From: Rhododendron vialii
Taxonomy: Eukaryota > Streptophyta > Magnoliopsida > Ericales > Ericaceae
Length of the DNA: 64,000 bases
Assembly (NCBI RefSeq): GCF_030253575.1
Contig: NC_080560.1
Span: 33,469,501-33,533,500, forward strand
Direction of reading: 5' to 3'
This document shows, one piece after another, positions 1-17,400 of this stretch. A program made the position numbers and the translations under genes. The first letter of the stretch is position 1. Every line of letters begins with the position of its first letter. The notes beneath the pieces were generated by a model. It was given only the letters and a program-made list of their open reading frames with translations. It was not told where the DNA came from and searched no databases.

Positions 1-119
1 TATGAATGGCATTTTGTCAACTGCCAACCAAACTTATCAAAATAAGTTTTACTGTTGAGTAGTGGAGGTTATTTCAATTGTCCTTTTGACAGTTTCTCTC
101 TGAAAATATTTCACTGCAG

Positions 120-2133
120 GCTTGTCAAATTCTTCGGATAGTAACATTTTATTCAACTCAGCTTCCGGGCCCAAACTATCATTGCCGTGAGGTAATGGAG
201 TATTACATAATTTTTTTGTAGCCCATGTCATGGTAGAGGTTTTGTTTTTATTTGATTCTACTCCATCTCATGAGGTACTTCGATTGTAGAATGTTTTGTC
301 TTATCACATGAGGTAGGCTATGCATTACAATCTGGTACTTGTTCTGTACATGCAGGGTTCAAAGTTTGCTACGCTGCCTCCTCCAGATAATATACTCAAA
401 GCGCTAATAATTTGTGAGTTAATTTTCTAGCCTTGGCCTTTTTCCTTTGGTCCACTTCTGTGTGCTCATTGGAAATTGTTGGATGTGCAGTACCTAGAGG
501 CATTTTATATGGCTGTGGCGACTTAATATTTTCATCACATATGATCTTCTCACTAGTCTTTGTCCGCACTTATCAGAAATATGGCATGCAGAGGTATGTG
601 TTGAATCTTTCACGTAGTAGATGCAATTTTTACCTATCGGAGGTTTAAATCTTTGATGGTGTTACCACATGATGTTAATGTTCGTCATATAATAACCCCA
701 TATCTGATGTGCTGGCAAGTTACGAGAGGCATTTATAGTGGGGGATGGGTAATTCACCAGGCAGCCAAATCTCTGGTAGTTAAGTAGTGGAGAGTTTAAT
801 AAAAATTGACGCTTCAGCCTATTCTGCTTTGTCGCTAGGACAGATGATGGTTGTTTCGTTGCAGTAGCTTCTTTTGCATTTTGGTGGGCTATTTTTACTG
901 AAGGTGTTATACAGGCATCATTTTGAGGAAAATGTTGACTAGGAGACTTATGGGAATTGGGCTTCGTCAGCCGTAATCAATCTTGTTCTACCCTGAGTTT
1001 AAATACTATATTCGAATATTACTCTGTGGATGCCTGGGTTCGTATCATACATCCTTGAGTTTGATGCAAATTTTAACATGGTTTAAAATTTCTTTCTTGC
1101 ACATCTTGGGTGTTTGGGAAAATCTCTTTGCTAAAGTTGAAAGTTTGTTTACCTTTTTTCTGTCCACCATGACTTATGCCCTTTTTTTGGTTTATTAATT
1201 TTGTTGAGTTTGTTGATCTAGAGAAAATGATGAGAACTAGAGAAGATTCAGGCTCTCAATGCTTTATTATTTTGCAATCTACAAAAGTTTGAGTTTCACT
1301 CTAAATTTTTTGCAAGTCAATTCTGTGGAAAATGGCAAGTGGAGAACAAAATATTTATGCCCCCCAGTGCTGTGTTCTACCGCATCTGTCCTATTAGTTG
1401 TCTCTTAGTTGTGTGCTTGCATATGTGTGCCTTAAAATAGTATGTGATGAGGTCTAATGGAATTTACTTGTGCAGGTTCATAAAGCAGTGTGCTTGGTTA
1501 ATCGTTGTGATCCAGAGCTTTTTGATAGTAGCAGCTCGCAAACACTATACGGTTGATATCGTTGTGGCATGGTGGGTGATATAATTTCATTTCCGCACGT
1601 AGCTTTTTATCGAATGTTTATTTGTTTATTTATCGGATGCAGTTCCAATATATGATTCTTTCACAGGTATACTGTTAATTTGGTGGTGTCCTTCATCGAC
1701 CACAAGTTGCCAGGTTAATACTTAAGCAGCTTTCATTTTATATGCAATCATTTTCTTTTAACTTTGCCTTTTTCTTTTAGCTTCACTTTTTTTTTTTCTT
1801 TAATACTGATTTTGACTTGCATTAATGCAGAATTGCCTGACCGCTCTGGAGCTGCGGCATTTTTACTACCATTAAGCAAGGATGGCCGGACCAAGGAAGA
1901 GAATTTCAAGCTCCTAAATGGAAACTCTGGGGATCCTATCGACCGGGTATAATGGGATGACTTTCTTTTGCCTTGTTCAGAATTCAAATAACTTGATTGT
2001 TTGTTCTTCTCTTAAGCATGATGCCAAAATTATTTTGCGATTCTTTGTGCAGAGACAGAGAACTCCAGCGAATGGCAAGATTCTGGAAAATGGAAACACG
2101 GTCCATGGTGATGCAATGATGAATGGGGTGTAG
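120..2133 (+). CDS. IPCS: Inositolphosphorylceramide synthase (3' part, partial)
   Basis: Transfers phosphoinositol from phosphatidylinositol to ceramide, making inositolphosphorylceramide in the Golgi/trans-Golgi (family knowledge: plant IPCS/ERH1, sphingomyelin-synthase-like). Seven in-frame exons are readable: 120-191, 356-413, 491-593, 1476-1571, 1667-1713, 1831-1946 and 2053-2133, giving 190 residues to a TAG stop. Introns are GT-AG. The first visible exon reads [18 protein letters not shown]. The third carries the catalytic segment [12 protein letters not shown] and the fourth the motif [13 protein letters not shown]; together these hold the His-His-Asp triad typical of the family. The soluble tail includes ELPDRSG and [11 protein letters not shown]. 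The N-terminal exons with the first membrane helices lie left of the window, so this is truncated by the window edge, not broken. No frameshift was seen. The 883-bp intron 593-1476 contains nothing recognisable. Identification is confident; the exact paralogue is not assigned. Confidence 0.93.
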
Positions 2134-2690
2134 GCAATTACTTGGGTCGTTAGAACTTCAGGTGTAAAGATTCTTCTACTGCTTTTCGCGTGAACCTGAT
2201 TTATGTATCCTAGTGGAAGAAATTTGGTTATGCTTTATGGTTTCAATGCGATTCATCATCAGTTGCGCAAGCATGACCATGAATTTTTCAGTGTTTCTAT
2301 GGCTTTTGGATCATATTTTTTCCACCAGGCAGGAAATTGTATTGCCTTTCTTTTGCTTTAGTGGTGAGCAGAAGGAACTGATCTTTTAAGTGGTGATTGT
2401 TGATACCACTTTTTGATCCATCCAAACTTACCCCTGGTATGAGATGAACAATTCTACAACATGACGTTACCGCCTTAATTTACCCTGGAGGGGCTTCTCA
2501 TCACTACCATATAACTTACCACTACTGTTAGGGTTTATAGTCGTTTGCATGTAACTTGACCTAAACACCTTGATTATTAAAACATAGTAGCTAGTGATGG
2601 TTAATTGTCATTATAATAAGTTCAGTGATTTTGTGTCCAACTTTCCTATGTATTAATAGAATTTGGAAACCCTATAGGTAGGGGTATAGG
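2134..2690 (+). other. 3' UTR and downstream flank of IPCS
   Basis: AT-rich sequence directly after the IPCS stop codon. The first few hundred bases are presumably the 3' UTR, but I could not fix a poly(A) site. No open frame or repeat structure stands out. Confidence 0.4.
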
Positions 2691-2694
2691 ACGA

Positions 2695-2930
2695 CTAATT
2701 CGGCCGTCCATTTTGATGTTAACGGCTCGGATTTAATCCGGGCTTCTATTGATCCAAGCCGTTCATTGCTCCGATTGAAATCCAAGCCGTCTATTGCTGA
2801 AATAGACGGCCGGATCGGTTGCCTTATAGCCCTATAGGGTCTATTGCTCCGATTAAAATTCAAATCATTTATTGCCAAAATAGACGGCCGAATCAACCGT
2901 CTTATAGCCCTATAGGGCAGCCCGTCTTAC
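2695..2930. repeat. Degenerate tandem/foldback repeat, about 78-bp period
   Basis: A block starting near ATTGCTCCGATT at 2765 recurs at 2843 and ends both times with CTTATAGCCCTATAGGG. The motif TAGACGGCCG and its complement CGGCCGTC also occur, so the block is partly self-complementary. It looks like the interior of a decayed MITE. The short ORFs on both strands here are by-products of the repeat. Confidence 0.6.
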
Positions 2931-4440
2931 GGGATCCGCTTGTCTTAACAGTTCTGTCACATGATTGGGACGAGTTAGAGAAAAGATTGAAAAGAGAATT
3001 TTAAAGTTGGGTGGATTTTGGGTACTCTTTACAGGTTTTGATTGATATCTCCATTCTCTTGAGTCCCTCATAAATGATGCCTAAACAAACATGCATTGTT
3101 GAGAATCTAGGGAGTAGGAAACCACAGCAGGACGTGTGATTGGCTCGTTATTCGTGCTCTACTTACTTATGCAACAATCAAGGAATTGATTGTTTGTCGA
3201 TGCAAAATCAATGTTGCTTCTTGTCTCTGGATCCCAGGCAATTTCTACTTTATAATTAGAAGACTGTCTTGCTAACGAGCGCCCCTGGCCCCCTGAGGCA
3301 TAAGTTTAGTGCATTAGTTTAGTAACAATAAATTATACTTCCTCCGTCCTTATTTTATAGTCCAGTATTTTATTTTGGGTTGTCCCTTAATAAATGTCTA
3401 TTTTGTAAAGTTAGTGGGTAAAAGTTGGTGAATTTTCCATTTTGCCCCTAAAAGTAGATTCCATTTTGAAATGTTAATGAGTAAAAGTGTAATGATGATG
3501 GGTAAGTAGGGAAAATGGAGGAAAAAGTTGATGTGAAAGGTATAATGATGATTGTTTGGCTTTTCGTTGTTTAATATTTTAGATTCCATTTTGTCCCTTA
3601 ATATTTTTGTTTCATTGTTTGTTTGGCTTTTCGTTGTAATTTTTGGAATTAATAATTATTTGTCTCGACGAGATAGATCAGAAAAATATAAAATGTGGAC
3701 CAAAGTAGAAAAAATTTCAAATGAGACAACACTAAAGATGAAAATACCAATTATTTCAATTTTTTTAATCTTAAGTATATTTTTTTTATATCGGTCTTAA
3801 TTTTTATCTTTTAAACTCCTTGTTTGGATAAATGATTAAAACAATAAAAATAAGCTGAATATAAAAACTTGTGTTATTAAAAGTCCGAAAACTTAATCAA
3901 TGATTGTGGTAATAATATTCTCGAATGATAGAAGAAATTCCTAATATGAACTCTTTGAAGTGTTGAATCGAAAATTCAAAAGATGAATATGTATGGTCAT
4001 TTGAAATCACAGTTCACTTTAGGAGGGTAAATAGGGCATGCTTTGCACTTATTAGAATAACGTTGAATATAAGTAGTTGGATAGCTCCACATTTAATACC
4101 TCAATTAATTATATGACTATTCCAATGGTTTTACAACAACTTTTTAGCTCATTTAATGCAACTTAGAAGTGCCCCAGGGGCAACCATTCGCATTTGCCTT
4201 AGACATATATGGCAGTGGAAGAGGTCTCCGTTTGCGGCTGCAAGGTCACCCAACAGAGCGATTACTATTTAGTGTTTTTGGGGTGCCGTTACGTGATGCT
4301 ATAGGTCACTCCACCCCCACATGTAGCTATGGGACCATAAGGATATGCCTCAGGGGCAATGAAGAATTTTCCCCTCCTATGGAACGGCTACATTTTGCTT
4401 CTAGTAAAAAGGTTTGTCCTTCGAAAAAATCTTCAATGCT
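2931..4440. other. Gene-free AT-rich stretch with a possible decayed Stowaway end
   Basis: No coding exon is recognised. Near 3340 the sequence CTTCCTCCGTCCTTATTTTA resembles a Stowaway terminal repeat, but I found no matching inverted end, so no element is called. The rest is AT-rich without clear structure. Confidence 0.4.
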
Positions 4441-4715
4441 ACGGTTATTTGTAAAGGAGAGGCGAAGGTTTCTGGAGAGCTTGAAAGCTCTCTTCCTCTT
4501 TTTTTTTCTTTTTTCTTCTCCTGCTGCCATCCCCCCTCCATGATCCCCTTTCCCCCGGCAGCTCCCTCACCTCTTACCTCCCCATCTTTTTCCCTTCTCC
4601 TCCTCCTCTCCTTCCTTTATGGTTGAAACTCTGTCCTTCGTGAGAGTAGATCTCCCACTCTCCCCATTGTATTTGAATTTCGGAGACCCAGATTTGGAGT
4701 TCTAGGTCTGGGTAC

Positions 4716-5197
4716 TAGCTCTTGAATCGATCCAGGAAGCGGAGTTCTTGAGCTCTCCAAACGGCGATGGTGGAGGAGTCAAGATGCAAATCCTGTGGTG
4801 ATATTGCGGCGAGAACCAAATCGAGTGGCGATCCTCCACCCACCTTTTGCGAACGGAGTGTGGGTCCTCATCGGTGCTGAGCAACATTTTGGTTTTGTTT
4901 TGTTTGTTGTTTTTATATTTTCAGACCAGCAGTGTCCTTTCTTGTACTTTATGTACTAGCTTTTCAATCGTTCCCGGAAATGGTATTCTTGAGTTCTCCA
5001 AACAGCGATAGGGGAGGCGCAAAGATGCAAATCCAGTGGTGATATTGCGGCGAGAACCAGATTCAATGGCGATCCTCCACCCACCTTTTTCGAACGGAGT
5101 GTTGGGGTCCTCATCGGTGTTGAGCTGCTTTTTGGTTTTGTTTTGTTTGTTATTTTTATATTTTCAAACCAGTAGTGTCCTTTCTTGTACTTTGTTT
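4716..5197 (+). repeat. Internal tandem duplication, about 241-bp period
   Basis: Unit 1 starts at TAGCTCTTGAATCG (4716) and unit 2 at TAGCTTTTCAATCG (4957). Both contain GGTGATATTGCGGCGAGAAC and GGCGATCCTCCACCCACC, and both end near GTGTCCTTTCTTGTACTTT. Divergence between units is moderate. The inverted copy at 38405-38982 has only one unit, so the duplication belongs to this copy or its subfamily. Confidence 0.75.
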
Positions 5198-5199
5198 TG

Positions 5200-5201
<2 letters not shown>

Positions 5202-5237
<36 letters not shown>
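5202..5237. repeat. (TA)n microsatellite
   Basis: About 17 TA units at the 3' end of the retroelement at 4454-5261. It may be its tail or a later expansion of it. Confidence 0.9.
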
Positions 5238-5241
<4 letters not shown>

Positions 5242-5463
5242 TTATCTTGTTCGTCGAAAAAACGGTTATTTGTAGCGTCTCTCTCAGATGATGTGAGACT
5301 TTCACATGCATGGAGCTTACATCATGTGAATAAATTCCACACCATGTAAGAAGGCGTCACAAATGACAATTGCATTGAAAAATTGCATTGAAAAAACTTT
5401 CCAATTATAATTAAGAGAATTGTTGTAAGTGCCGCGTGCCAAAGTGGAGTAACTTCTTAAATA

Positions 5464-5695
5464 CTCCCTCCGTCCCTATTTAATTATCCACTACGGTTTT
5501 ACGTGTATTTTCAACTGCTTATATCTCTCGACGTATATTATGTTTTATGTTTTTTAAATCATTGTCTTATAGAATAAATTGAACTCTATGAAACGAGATC
5601 CATATTGTATATTTTTAGTAATATATATCGAGAGATATAAACCGTTAAAAATGCACATAAAATCGTAGTGAACAATTAAATAGGGACCGAGGGAG
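5464..5695. mobile_element. Stowaway-type MITE
   Basis: A 232-bp element with terminal inverted repeats. The left end is CTCCCTCCGTCCCTATTTAA and the right end is its near-perfect complement, finishing CCGAGGGAG. TA dinucleotides flank it at 5462-5463 and 5696-5697, the normal Tc1/mariner-type target duplication. CTCCCTCCGTCCC is the well-known Stowaway terminus. The arms stay largely complementary inward and there is no coding capacity. Confidence 0.93.
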
Positions 5696-5981
5696 TAGGT
5701 ACTACAAATGTAATGTTCTTGGTACACATCATCGTTAATCAAGTACTATTACGCCAACTTCCCCAAAAGTATAAATAAAACTATACAAGAGTAGTTGGCG
5801 CCACATCAACTTTAAATGATTTATATATATATATAAACTCTTTATATTCCTTCTCTATTACTAGCACCTTACGCTCTCTTCTTTTTTTATTAGCACCCTT
5901 GTAAATTTAGTAATGCATAATTTAAGATTTATTTAAAAAATAGTTTCCCACCCACACTTTGTTCATCACGTTTAGAAAATG

Positions 5982-6423
5982 GAGAAAAAGTTCTTTCCGG
6001 ATCAATCGGACATGGGCTGTCCGGACAGGCCCGTGTGGGCTCCCTTCGCGCGTTTTTTTGGAAAATTCGAATCGTGTATTTTATAGGGCCCGCAAAATAA
6101 TGTATCTACTCAAAAAAATCAGTTTGTCCGGATATTGATAGGTATGTCAAAATTTGAGTTTATATACGGAAAAATGGACAACCGTGATCTGTCAACTGTT
6201 TATAAAGTTAAACTGTTCAAGGTCGTCCATTTTTTCGTGTAAAAACTCAACTTTTGACATACCTATAGATGTCCAGACAAGTTGATTTTCGGCGTAAATA
6301 CATTATTTCGTGGGCCCTACAAGATGCACGGTTTGAATTTTTTTTAAAAATGTACAAAGGAGGTCCACACGAAACTGTCCGGACAGCCCCGTTGTCCGGT
6401 TGATCCGGAGAGAACTTATTCTC
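5982..6423. mobile_element. Foldback element with long inverted arms
   Basis: The two halves are reverse complements around about 6205. The left end GAGAAAAAGTTCTTTCCGGA matches the complement of the right end, which reads TCCGGAGAGAACTTATTCTC. Inner arm pairs include ATAGGTATGTCAAAATTTGA with its complement near 6250. No coding frame. The superfamily is not assigned because no convincing target duplication was found. Confidence 0.8.
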
Positions 6424-6654
6424 AAACAAATGGGCAATTGGGCATGGTGTGGTGTGTGATGATTTAATGCTGGGACCCGATCAGTAGCTGAATATTTCTA
6501 CCGTCATCGATGGTTTATTTTGACTTTTGTCCCAAAGATGACGAAAACGACCGCCAATGAATAATTTCCGAAGCACCCAAAACAGAACAAAAGGAAGAAA
6601 GAAAACCACCCACTTGTAAGAATATCTTAGCATATCTATCGAGAAATAAATTAT

Positions 6655-7154
6655 TGTGCAGATGCGTTGGCAAATAACGAATGGCGCACCGAATTCGGTG
6701 GGAGATTTATACGTCTACCGTTGTGTTCCTAATTGTATTGCTAATCTACTTTATGCGGATTTGATTGGGGTTGTTTACCCCTGGACTGTAAACTCTTTTC
6801 TAGTTTAATGAAACGTTCAATTACGTATTAGAGTGGGTTGTTGATTTCCATCGGCTTTTGATGAAGTCTTTGATATGGAGCTTCGTCATCTCAAGGCGTC
6901 TGGTGTCTGGGTATTAGCTCCACGTAAGCCGATCCTGGTTTATAACTGTGTGGAATGAGCGATGGCTCTTGCTAAGGCGCCAGACGTCAGCTTCATCTAT
7001 TTGTTTTTTCTGTATATCGTTAGCTTTAGGGCTTGGCTATGTCTCTGCATCTCTGTATTAGGATGGAAATCTATAGATGTCATATATATATAGCCTGACT
7101 GTATTGCGGTGATAATCTGCAGATGCCGTATGACTAAAAAAAAAAAAAAAAAGA
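6655..7154 (+). mobile_element. LINE-like 3' end with poly(A) tail
   Basis: A moderately GC-rich, non-coding block that ends in a run of about 17 A at 7137-7153, resembling the 3' terminus of a non-LTR retroelement. No reverse-transcriptase frame and no clear target duplication were found, so the left boundary is a guess. Confidence 0.4.
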
Positions 7155-8215
7155 GTGAGGAGGCCCAACCATGCTACAATTCGTCATGCAATATTTATAT
7201 ATATGGTAAGTATATGAACATTAAATTTTCGTAATGTACTACGTTGGCAACTCTAAACTTTGACAAATAAAATAAAAAATGGTTATTTAGTGGAAAACAA
7301 TTGCTACTTTTATTTGTATCAATTTTGCTATAGCCACAACAAAATTCACACAGATACTCATACCAACACACTCACAAGTGAGGTGGGTCTCATACAACTA
7401 CTTGTTTATGGTTGTAGAGTCCTTGTATGAGGAGTGATTTTCACACTCTTTTTTTTTTTTTGATATTCATATTTTCTTTTTTGTGTTTCAGTGTTGAAAC
7501 TTGAAAGTGTATGTCTTTTTTTGTGTGAATATAGAAAATGGGAGTGCGAAAATCATTTACTACCTCCTTCCCAAAATATTTGTCCGATCCGCAAAACAGT
7601 GTCTACTTATATTTGGTGGTGCAACTTGTATGTCTATTTATATTTGGCGGTGCACGCATGTTGGTATTGCAGGAACCAGTGTCTACTAGAGTTAGTCTTT
7701 ACCAATTGTATGAATAGAAATTGGCTAATTTTATTTTATTTTTCTTATAAAACATTGTTCCTTAAATTTCAAACTAGATGTAAGGAAATACTACTACTAG
7801 AAATTCAACGTTGAATAAATAAATGTTTTCGGATCAATAAATAAATAAATGTTTTCAAATTTCGGCCTCCCCTCTAAGTAAATCTTAGCTCCGCCCCGAG
7901 AAAACGACCTCTAATTAATTCAAACTGCCTTATCCTCAAGAACCAACTGCCACTTATTCATTCATTCCCCTGAAATCATTTCTAAATTTGACCATCGCCA
8001 ATTACTACTCCAATAGGAAAGGATCCCCAATTAAACAATGCGGCGTGGTAGACACTGAAAAAGCAAAGCGAAACAGGAAGAATGATGATGAATACGTTGA
8101 AACGCAAAAGACAAGCGCAAAAGCTACCCTCAATCCAGAAAGAACGAATTAAGAGGCCAGAGAGAGACAAAAAGAGGACACCTTTTGCAATTAATGGCGC
8201 ACCCTTGGATATTCT

Positions 8216-8218
<3 letters not shown>
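7155..8218. other. Upstream region of the BSK5-like gene
   Basis: AT-rich sequence with no recognised exon. The last few hundred bases should hold the promoter and 5' UTR of the kinase gene, but no core element could be placed with confidence. An open frame at 7491-7814 has no recognisable protein features. Confidence 0.35.

Positions 8219-8246
<28 letters not shown>
8219..8246 (+). repeat. (CT)14 array in the 5' leader of the BSK5-like gene
   Basis: Uninterrupted CT repeat ending 5 bp before the ATG at 8252. Its position puts it in the transcribed leader. Similar arrays sit next to the starts of other genes in the window. Confidence 0.9.
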
Positions 8247-8248
<2 letters not shown>

Positions 8249-8251
8249 GCG

Positions 8252-13466
<5,215 letters not shown>

Positions 13467-14414
13467 ATATATAGAGAATTTATTCCCTTTTCCTCCATTT
13501 CTTCTGATCTTTTTGCTTTACCTTCCTTGTATCTATAATCTATCTCAAGTTTTTTTTTCTTTTGACATTTTAGTCTTTCTATCCATCAAAGGATATTTAT
13601 TGTTGGCCTTGTTTACCCCTTTTGTTCCGAGGGTCTGTTTGTTTAGCTATTCCATTTGTGCAGTGGGAAAACATTTCTCAATTGTCCCTGGCTCAGACAC
13701 CCTGACCGTCCGGAAAAAAAAAATTTTTGTTTGAACACTTGTTTTTCAATAAGGAATTTCGTATCAAAAGATTTTGTACAAAATGTTAAACACTTGTTTA
13801 TTGCAACCATATGTATAGAAATAGAAACAGAGATGATTTATTCAAAAGACCCTTAAAAGAAATGATGCAAATCATTAAAGTGGCAGAGCTCACATTGCAC
13901 CAAATTGGAGAAACCTAGTTCTATGTAAAAGTCCTATTTTTCGAAAACATGAAGTGCTGTGAAACCGTGGAATATTGAATATTACAATCAGCAGAGGATC
14001 ATCTGGTCCAAAAGATCGACCAAAGAAGAGAGTGCAACAAGAATTAATTCACCCAATAGAATAACATCTTTGATGATAAAAATAAATAAATAAATAAAAA
14101 GAGTATGTAGTTTAATATAATCAAATTGCGATGAATTCATCCCCCACAAGTTCAGAAAATAATTCTTTCGTACACATCATGACCATGACCAAAAAAAACC
14201 ACACAAAATCGATTGAAATCTCAAATTAACAATGAGATGGGACTTTGAAAGATCTACAATAGAGAAACAAAAGACAGGGCAGCCAAGAAGAAGTGCAATT
14301 ATTCAGTTTTCAGTTTCTTCTTCACAAGGCATTTGACCAGGAAATAGGACCCTTGTACACGAGAGAATGTGTAAACATGTAAAACCTGAATGGAGAACAG
14401 ACCAAATAAGTCTT
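13467..14414. other. Convergent 3' flanks of BSK5-like and TIM10 genes
   Basis: About 950 bp between two stop codons on opposite strands. It should contain both 3' UTRs. AT-rich, with no exon or clear repeat. Confidence 0.5.
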
Positions 14415-17400
14415 TCACATTGGAGGTTGATTGGAACCCAGCAGCTGCCCAACTAGGTTAGTGACCTGAAAAACGTGTGAAGAAATTAGAAGTGAAGGAT
14501 TATGTTAACATCCAACACCGGTTAAACATGGCATTTCAACGTCAAAGTATAAGCCCTTGAGCATCCTCCCCTCGAAAACTGATTTTAAAAAGGGAACTCC
14601 CAACCCAAGGGCTTTTGTTGTCATCACACATTGGTTAAACATGCACTTGAACAGATGAAAATAAGTTTTTCTTTGGGCAACTCTCTGTGGAAGCCAGTTT
14701 TTCAGGGTGAGTTCTATTGGAAAGGTTCGTAGATACTCACAGCTTATGCGAGTTTAGGATCGGATGGGCTGCACTGCTGCGGTTTTGGAGATCCGTGGAA
14801 GGGGACACACACAGGCTGGATTAAGATGCCTAGTAGCATGTGTGGGCACTGGGCACAGTACTTCAGTGACCAATACTGATAGATGACCGAAGTCGCCAGA
14901 AATGAAAGAGCTGCCATTTGTTGATATGACGTGCAGTGCAGGCATAGTATCTCTCCTCTACTAACCCTCGAACCCTTGCTTGAGGTTTGGCAACACATAC
15001 TCAAGGCTCGCTAGTCAAAGGTGAACGAAGTTGCCAGAAGAGAGAAGGCCATCATCAGGTGAATAGGGAGGATCGGCGTGCACATTGGCCGTGGAGTGTG
15101 GTGGTATATATTATTTACAAAAACTGTGCGAAAGTCATACGAATATAACATTATCAAGCAAGGTCCAAAATGGTGGATCAAGATTGCAACAAAACAAGAT
15201 TTACTTCAATGAGGGTCCAAGAAGCCAAGCTCAAATGCAACCAAAACATCTGTATGTCATGACTCCAGAAATCATGCGCCTGTGCGAGGGTAGAAAAGAT
15301 AGGATTCAAGTGGGTCTCGGGAGACATACATATGCCGTTGAAAGTCTGAAAGCTTAAAAGTTGGACTCTACATTGCCGAATAACACCATCACTTGGAAAA
15401 GCACTCAAACACAGCCGCAAAAGAACAAAATGATTGAAATTGAACGCATTTAGGAGGGAAACGAAAAGGGTAGTCTTTCTTTTTGGTGCTTAATATCGCA
15501 CAATATGACAGTTAGTGCCAGTATAATAATCTCAACAGAAAAACTAAATGAGATCAATTTATAATCCAGTGGCTCAAGCACTCATGCGAACGAATAAGCT
15601 ACAATTTGCAAGCACATATTCCATAGTTTACCTGCCAATATTTGGAGACACAGCGGTCAATGCAACTATTTTCGCCCATATTCAACTCAGATTCCTTGTG
15701 TCTGAAACAGGAAACGTGAAATTCATGAATCAACCATCTCTAAGTAGAAGTACCACACAGGAATTGTTTAAACTTGTTTCATACAAAGAGAAGAAGAAAT
15801 GTATGATTTGAAATCCCTTCCACATCAAAGATTGAGCTTCCTTATGAAGGTAACTTCTATTTCCCCCAGAACAGTAGGAATTGGCTAAAGAAGGTAAAAT
15901 TGCTCCACATTTGATTGGCAAATATCTCAACAAATTGAAAACCAAAGAAGTCCATCTTGCAAATTCAGCTTTTAAAAAAATATATCTAGGAAGATAGGGA
16001 TGCCGCACCTGTTTTCGATACATTTACTAAAACATGTTTGAGTAAGCCTGGAAAAGATAACCAAAGTATAATGTCAGAAAACGCACAAGAAAGCATATGA
16101 ATATTATTCCAAAAGTAGATAACTCATTATGTGCACAAATAGATACCATGAGAGCGTAAAACACGACCGTGAACTAATTTTGCTGTTGTTGTAGTTATGG
16201 TTATTTCTTAACAAAACTTACAAGTTTGAAGCCGCCACTCATGTTGAAGAAAGGCCAAAAAACTGAAAATATGGCAACTACCAAGTAACTAAAGCTTGCA
16301 TAAACTAACATTTATTAGCATGTGCGAGAAAAGTAAAAAGAACGACATACTGGTTAATATCAAAAAGGAACTTCCATTCTTCCGGTTACAAAATCAGTTA
16401 CAACTTACACGGAAAATACCCTCAGGTTAAAGCCAAATAGCCAAGTTCCACAACTACTGCAGGAGGAACTTCCAGCTTATCTCATATTGTACCTTTACTG
16501 CTTCACATCTTTCTATCTAAGCTATATATCTTTTTGAAATCAAGAAAGGCACGTAATATCCCACGTCACTATCTACACCTCTTCCATCCCACTCCGTAGC
16601 TCCCTCCAACCCTCCTTTTAATTCGAGTTGCCCTTTTCAACTTTTTCCCTTCTTTCTTATACTGCAAGTAGGCTATTTGCCTTATTTCCTTCTCATACCT
16701 AATTTACTTTCCTATTGGACAATTAGCTTCCTTCATTTTTATTGAATATTGTCCTCCTCCCATTTCTAAAGATTGTAATTTCTTAGCTAACAGACAATAA
16801 AAAAGCTTAGATCATTATATTCATGTACACATCTTCCCACTCCCATTGCAATTATTCTCACTTCTCATCCCTATTCATTCTATGCCAACTCCTATCAGAC
16901 AGAATATATTTATGGCTTAGAAATTCTACTCAATCCACCTTTTCCAGATCTTCTAAAATATTAGCCAATATTCAATCACCATTTGCAGTATGTTTACCAA
17001 ATATCAATGATTTTTCTACTGAATGTTTTTGCTGTTCAATACTCCTACACTGCTTCGACCGTGTTCTTGTTCCCTATTCTACTCAATACTTTATTGCTTT
17101 CTTATTTAAACCTGTCCAAAGATCATCAGAATCAATGCTAATCCTGGTGTGCTTTGTAGATTATGATGACGTAGTGTCAATCACTTAGAAACCTTTAAAG
17201 GTTTAATTATTAAATCAAGCCTATTGTTTCTATGGCCAAACTGATTAAATTCGATTTCTACGAAAAACTTCAGGCGATAACCAAGGCATCGCGCGGGGCC
17301 AATCGCTTGTCGCACAATATAGATATGGTGGGAAGTTGGATCAAGAACACTTAGAACATGCACCTATCCCACTCCACTAATCTTGGAATAAATACCAACT

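Larger units (their letters stand above)
4454..5261 (+). mobile_element. Short non-autonomous non-LTR retroelement with 13-bp target duplication
   Basis: The block is flanked by identical ACGGTTATTTGTA copies at 4441-4453 and 5262-5274, the kind of duplication left by target-primed reverse transcription. It begins with a pyrimidine-rich CTCTTCC/CCTCC tract and ends with a (TA)n run (about 5202-5237) and a short A tail. No reverse-transcriptase frame is present. The interior has a direct duplication of about 241 bp (from about 4716 and 4957). The same family lies inverted at 38405-38982. Whether it is a SINE or a deletion derivative of a LINE is unresolved. Confidence 0.8.

Noticed and set aside
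49-231. Minus-strand 60-residue frame at the left edge
   Set aside because: It is antisense to the IPCS exon at 120-191, which reads as a conserved family segment on the plus strand.
3340-3800. Second Stowaway MITE
   Set aside because: Only the left CTTCCTCCGTCC-like end is visible. No complementary right end or TA pair was found.
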